Assembly (NCBI GenBank): GCA_028723145.1
Contig: JAQYFM010000187.1
Span: 1 to 9,777, forward strand
From: Spirochaetales bacterium
Lineage (GTDB): Bacteria; Spirochaetota; Spirochaetia; Sphaerochaetales; Sphaerochaetaceae
Direction of reading: 5' to 3'
DNA: 9,777 nucleotides
Shown one piece after another: positions 6,900 to 9,777 of the stretch. The stretch's first letter is position 1. The number at the start of each line of letters is the position of its first letter. The position numbers and the translations under genes were made by a program. The notes under the pieces were generated by a model. The model had not been told where the DNA came from, ran no database searches, and saw only the letters and a list, made by a program, of their open reading frames with translations.

Positions 6900-6913
6900 C
6901 GCCATAGACAGAG
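6877..6913. terminator. Inverted repeat spanning the convergent stop codons
   Basis: TCTATGGCG (6882-6890) and CGCCATAGA (6900-6908) are perfect 9-bp arms around a 9-nt loop that contains both stop codons. One A-C mismatch and then CTCT (6877-6880) with AGAG (6910-6913) extend the stem to 13 of 14 pairs. It would form in both transcripts. Neither side has a T-tract, so it is not a standard Rho-independent terminator. A transcript-end or stability role is inferred. Confidence 0.55.
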
Positions 6914-8472
6914 CCACCAATAAACTCTCTCAATACAGAGTCTGAAGGTATCTTTTCTGATTGTATTGGATAGCAGAGCTCTAGGAATTTTAATATTCTT
7001 CTAGCTGTTGTGTATGCATAGCCACAGTCTGGTTTAATGCTCCTAAGTAGTGGAATTGCATAAGGCACTAAGGCTGCAATTTCATATGATAGGTTGGAGT
7101 TAATCATGCTATTTGCATTATTTTGATATGGAAATATGTGATTTTTCTCACCTCTTTCAACACTTGGCCACATAGAAAGTGTATCCTCAGGAGCAATACC
7201 TCTAGTTCTGCTATCACGAACTAGTCTTCTAATAATTCTATTATCTGTTGTACTTATTCTGTTTTGTTCATCGATACAAACACTAGTTAAACAACTAATG
7301 TATATTTTATATACAACGTTTGGGTCAATGTTTGGACATAGTTTTGGATTAAGTGCATGAATACCTTCAATAATTAATATTGAATTTTCTTTTAATAGAG
7401 TAGTAGCTTCACTTTCTCCTCTCATACCACTTTTAAAATCATAGTAAGGAAGATGAACCTCATTTCCTTTTAATAGCTCTTCTAAGTTATTCCTAAACAG
7501 TTCTAGGTTAAGGGCTTCCATTACTTCAAAGTCATAATTACCATCTTCATCCTTTGGAACTTGCTCCTTTGGTAGATAGTAATCATCAAGGGATATTTTT
7601 ATTGGTTCATAGCCAATTATCTCAAGCTCTCTAAATAGTTTAAGTGATGATGTTGTTTTACCAGAGGAAGAAGGGCCTGCAATAAATACAGCTTTAATAG
7701 TACCAAGTGTTTTTATTTTCTCACTAATTAAAGCTATTTGACGATTCATCATTGCTTCAGAAAGGGTAATTACTCTTTCTGTATCGCCATTTTTTATTAT
7801 CTCATTTAGCTCTCCTAATGAGCTTGTATGTAGGATTTTTAAATTTTCTCTACTTTTATTAAATATTTTGTATAAAAGAGGGTTATCTACAAAATCCTTA
7901 ATATTATTTATATCTCTTGTTTGAGGGTATCTTAAGAGTAAACCATTTTGATATAAACGTAGTTCCCAAATCGATAGTATAGATGTATGAGTCACAACTG
8001 GTTCGTAAGCAATGAAAGAAAAACCATCAATTGTGTTGATTTTTATCACACTATCATTACGAGTTTTTAATAGTGATAGCGAGTGTTCATATTGTGGTTT
8101 TGAAAAAAGCTTTAAAGCATTTAAATAGGAAACATATTTAGTTTCTATTGTAAGGTTTTTTGCCACAGCTTCTTCCATTTTATTCTTTAAGGCCTTTACC
8201 TCTTCCTCTGTTACTTCATGGTCTGTGAATTGAAAGTAAAAACCATCACCAAGACTATGACCTATTTCAAGGTGCCTATTGGGATATAAAAAAGCAGCTG
8301 CATAGGATAGTAATAAACAAATTGAGTGACGATATATTCTTTTTCCAAGAGGAGAGAAGAGCTTTACCTCTTCTATTTCTGCTTTATGAAGAATTTTGTA
8401 GTCAAGACTCTTTAATTCTCCATCTACTAATATTCCAACTACTGGGTTATTTTTATATAAACTTTCATCCAT
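6892..8472 (-). CDS. Uridine-kinase-like nucleoside kinase fused to a ThrRS-like N-terminal region
   Basis: This is a two-part 526-residue protein. The C-terminal half (~258-470) is a P-loop kinase of the uridine kinase/phosphoribulokinase family: Walker A GPSSSGKTT (266-274), the substrate-site ISLDDYY (293-299), the LPYYDFKSG segment (341-349), IIEGIHALNP (367-376) and the Arg-rich RIIRRLVRDSRTRG (412-425). It probably phosphorylates a nucleoside or related sugar with ATP. Residues ~45-120 resemble the second N-terminal domain of threonyl-tRNA synthetase (RHSICLLLSYAAAFLYPNRHLEIGHS, read in pieces at 48-73, then GDGFYFQF). The ThrRS HxxxH pair reads HSICL here, so its second histidine is lost. 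This fusion is known in spirochaetes, Thermotoga and clostridia, usually annotated uridine or nucleoside kinase; the true substrate is unclear. No Shine-Dalgarno precedes the start. Confidence 0.85.
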   Translation of the reverse strand: MDESLYKNNPVVGILVDGELKSLDYKILHKAEIEEVKLFSPLGKRIYRHSICLLLSYAAAFLYPNRHLEIGHSLGDGFYFQFTDHEVTEEEVKALKNKMEEAVAKNLTIETKYVSYLNALKLFSKPQYEHSLSLLKTRNDSVIKINTIDGFSFIAYEPVVTHTSILSIWELRLYQNGLLLRYPQTRDINNIKDFVDNPLLYKIFNKSRENLKILHTSSLGELNEIIKNGDTERVITLSEAMMNRQIALISEKIKTLGTIKAVFIAGPSSSGKTTSSLKLFRELEIIGYEPIKISLDDYYLPKEQVPKDEDGNYDFEVMEALNLELFRNNLEELLKGNEVHLPYYDFKSGMRGESEATTLLKENSILIIEGIHALNPKLCPNIDPNVVYKIYISCLTSVCIDEQNRISTTDNRIIRRLVRDSRTRGIAPEDTLSMWPSVERGEKNHIFPYQNNANSMINSNLSYEIAALVPYAIPLLRSIKPDCGYAYTTARRILKFLELCYPIQSEKIPSDSVLREFIGGSVYGAI

Positions 8473-8479
8473 AACAATT

Positions 8480-8510
8480 ATTATATCTCACAACTTGTGT
8501 TTTTTGAGAA
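8480..8510 (-). promoter_or_regulatory. Promoter of the nucleoside kinase gene, predicted leaderless
   Basis: On the minus strand a perfect TATAAT lies at 8485-8480, 7 nt before the ATG (8472-8470). The best -35 is a weak TTCTCA at 8510-8505 with a 19-nt spacer. With a start of transcription about 7 nt after the -10, the mRNA would begin at or within a base of the ATG. No ribosome binding site lies upstream, in agreement with a leaderless message. Confidence 0.5.
8489..8499. repeat. Small palindrome CACAA-C-TTGTG in the divergent promoter region
   Basis: Five-bp arms around one central base lie just upstream of the minus-strand -10 and 23 bp from the plus-strand -35. It has the size and position of a dimeric regulator's operator, but 5-bp arms occur often by chance in AT-rich DNA. 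Confidence 0.2.
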
Positions 8511-8521
8511 AAAATGGCTAA

Positions 8522-8550
8522 TTGACTATATAGTTCTTCTAAATTATTCT
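8522..8550 (+). promoter_or_regulatory. Promoter of the AOR-like gene, predicted leaderless
   Basis: TTGACT (8522-8527) and TATTCT (8545-8550) are separated by the optimal 17 bp. The -10 ends 7 nt before the ATG at 8558, so transcription should start at about the A of the ATG. The intervening bases are all T, leaving no Shine-Dalgarno. Both hexamers match the consensus well (5 of 6 for the -35). Confidence 0.6.
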
Positions 8551-8557
8551 TTTTTTT

Positions 8558-9777
8558 ATGGAAAAGAAGATCATCATAGCGGACCTTACTGAACAAAAGA
8601 TTATTTTTTCTTCAATTGAATGCGATAAAGAAGGCCTTGAACTTGCACTATTTTTGCAAGATGGTGATGATATTGTTTTCGCTCCAGTTGAAAACAGATT
8701 TATTAATAGTGGTTATTTAATTGTTTTTAATTCTCTTTATGATAATAAAATAACTTATCAAAGAGGTAATTCAGATTTATTATCCTTCTTTTATAGCGAA
8801 AATATTTCTGCACTTTTAGTAAAGGGTAATGCTAGAAAACTTTCCTATATTTCAATTCGTGATGATGAATTAGCAATTAATAGCTGTGAAAAGCTTAGAG
8901 CAAATGGTATTAACCATACATTTGAAATTATTTCTAAAGGTGATGATGGAGTCTTAGCAATTGGTGAAGCTGGTGAAAAATGTGTTTACTCAGCTGCAGT
9001 TTTCTCAAGTGATAATAAAGAGTACTTTTCACTCTCTCTTGGTGCTGTTTTTGGGATGAAAAACCTAAAGGCTATTTCTGTTTTAAAAAAGGGTAGTGAA
9101 ATAAAAGAAGATGGAAAAGTAAAAAAGAAGATTAGTAAATCTAGTATTGCTAAAAAGCTTAGAAGAGAGGGCTCTGCCGCTTTAGTTGATATGGCTTTTA
9201 ACTATGGCTGGATTAATAGTAATTATTTTGATAGCGATAAGGACCCTAGAGCGCTTCATTTAGATGGATTTTGCCAAAGTAAAATAGTTGCTGCTTCTTC
9301 TGATGCATGTAAAAATTGTTTGATTTCTTGTAGACGTAATGATATGAAGGGCTTCCCTTGTCCTGGGTATAAGGAGTGTATTGCTCTTGGCTCAGCACTT
9401 GGTTTTTACTCATTTGATAAAATCTTTAGATTTACTCAAACTTGCTTTTTATATGGGCTCTCTCCATATGAGGTTGGTTTATTACTTTCAAGTCTTAAAA
9501 AATGTAGTGGTTTACCCTTTAATTATCCGCAACTCCTTGGTGCAGATGAAGCAGAGGTTGTCAGAATTATTTCCTTAATTGGGCAAAAAAAAGGAATTGG
9601 AGAGGTAGTCTCAAAAGGCTTTGAAAAAGAAATTACAATGCAAGGAAGACCATTGCTTTATGATTTAAGAGGATGTGGTATCCAAGCTATTTTCTCTCTT
9701 TATGGTGAAGGTGAGGTATCATACCCTGATTTAATTTTAGGTCTTACAAAAAAGTATGACTCATTTAATGTTGGATA
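8558..9777 (+). CDS. Divergent aldehyde:ferredoxin oxidoreductase-family protein, N-terminal 406 codons (runs off window)
   Basis: AOR-family enzymes use tungsto- or molybdopterin and a [4Fe-4S] cluster to oxidise aldehydes or related substrates. The frame stays open from the ATG at 8558 to the window end; a full AOR is ~600 residues. The N-terminus (KKIIIADLTEQKI, 3-15) matches the usual first strand. Residues 83-114 correspond to the AOR segment preceding the domain end, and IGEAGEKCVYSAAVF (135-149) with LGAVFGMKNLKAISV (161-175) match the family's IGPAGE...GAVMGSKNLKAIAV signature. The cluster motif CKNCLISC gives CX2CX3C at Cys251, 254 and 258, followed by YKECIALGSALG (271-282). The N-terminal GGRG/pterin loop is greatly shortened, and expected acidic residues are missing (Gly270 and Lys272 in place of PEYE glutamates; Phe297 and Ser302 in the DxxGLD place). 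It may be a non-canonical or cofactor-free relative. No Shine-Dalgarno is present. Confidence 0.75.
   Translation, partial: MEKKIIIADLTEQKIIFSSIECDKEGLELALFLQDGDDIVFAPVENRFINSGYLIVFNSLYDNKITYQRGNSDLLSFFYSENISALLVKGNARKLSYISIRDDELAINSCEKLRANGINHTFEIISKGDDGVLAIGEAGEKCVYSAAVFSSDNKEYFSLSLGAVFGMKNLKAISVLKKGSEIKEDGKVKKKISKSSIAKKLRREGSAALVDMAFNYGWINSNYFDSDKDPRALHLDGFCQSKIVAASSDACKNCLISCRRNDMKGFPCPGYKECIALGSALGFYSFDKIFRFTQTCFLYGLSPYEVGLLLSSLKKCSGLPFNYPQLLGADEAEVVRIISLIGQKKGIGEVVSKGFEKEITMQGRPLLYDLRGCGIQAIFSLYGEGEVSYPDLILGLTKKYDSFNVG

Noticed and set aside
9381..9578. Small plus-strand open frame inside the AOR-like gene
   Set aside because: Out-of-frame shadow of the AOR-family reading frame, which is continuous from 8558 to the window end.

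Overview
This window is from the chromosome of a low-GC bacterium, most likely a spirochaete of the Sphaerochaetaceae/Treponemataceae type. That placement is inference: it rests on the PstS leader ending in an Ala-Phe-Ala-Ser-Gly-Ala-Ser-Glu stretch, the two-domain ThrRS-like/uridine-kinase fusion, and AT-rich codon use. No rRNA or other decisive marker is present. There is no sign of a mobile element, CRISPR array, tRNA or integrase.

Layout. (1) 1-443: the last ~146 codons of rpsD (ribosomal protein S4), with visibly stronger codon bias than the rest. (2) 444-705: a 262-bp gap holding an unexplained GC-rich, foldable segment (about 468-580), a Rho-independent terminator (604-632) and a candidate phosphate-control promoter with two TTTACA repeats 11 bp apart. 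(3) 706-6899: a tightly packed phosphate-starvation cluster, pstS-pstC-pstA-pstB-phoU followed by a PhoB/PhoP-type response regulator and a PhoR-type PAS histidine kinase. Three successive junctions (pstS/pstC, pstC/pstA, pstA/pstB) are 4-bp ATGA overlaps, pstB and phoU are 1 nt apart, and the kinase gene overlaps the regulator gene by 20 nt. (4) 6892-8472, minus strand: a 526-aa ThrRS-N-terminus-like/uridine-kinase-like P-loop kinase, convergent with phoR. The stop codons lie in an 8-bp overlap inside a long inverted repeat. (5) 8473-8557: a short divergent promoter region in which each gene has a -10-like hexamer exactly 7 nt before its ATG and no Shine-Dalgarno sequence, predicting two leaderless mRNAs. 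(6) 8558 to the window end: the first 406 codons of a divergent aldehyde:ferredoxin oxidoreductase (AOR)-family protein. It keeps the CX2CX3C cluster motif but appears to lack several residues that hold the tungstopterin in characterised AORs.

How the genes work together. PstS captures periplasmic phosphate, PstC and PstA form the channel and PstB drives uptake. PhoU couples the transporter to the PhoR kinase, which phosphorylates the response regulator; the regulator probably binds upstream of pstS, closing a feedback loop on the whole seven-gene unit. The convergent kinase and the AOR-like gene have no evident link to phosphate control. The main items for a second look are the degenerate AOR-like protein, the structured segment after rpsD, the paired leaderless start arrangement and the hairpin over the convergent stop codons.
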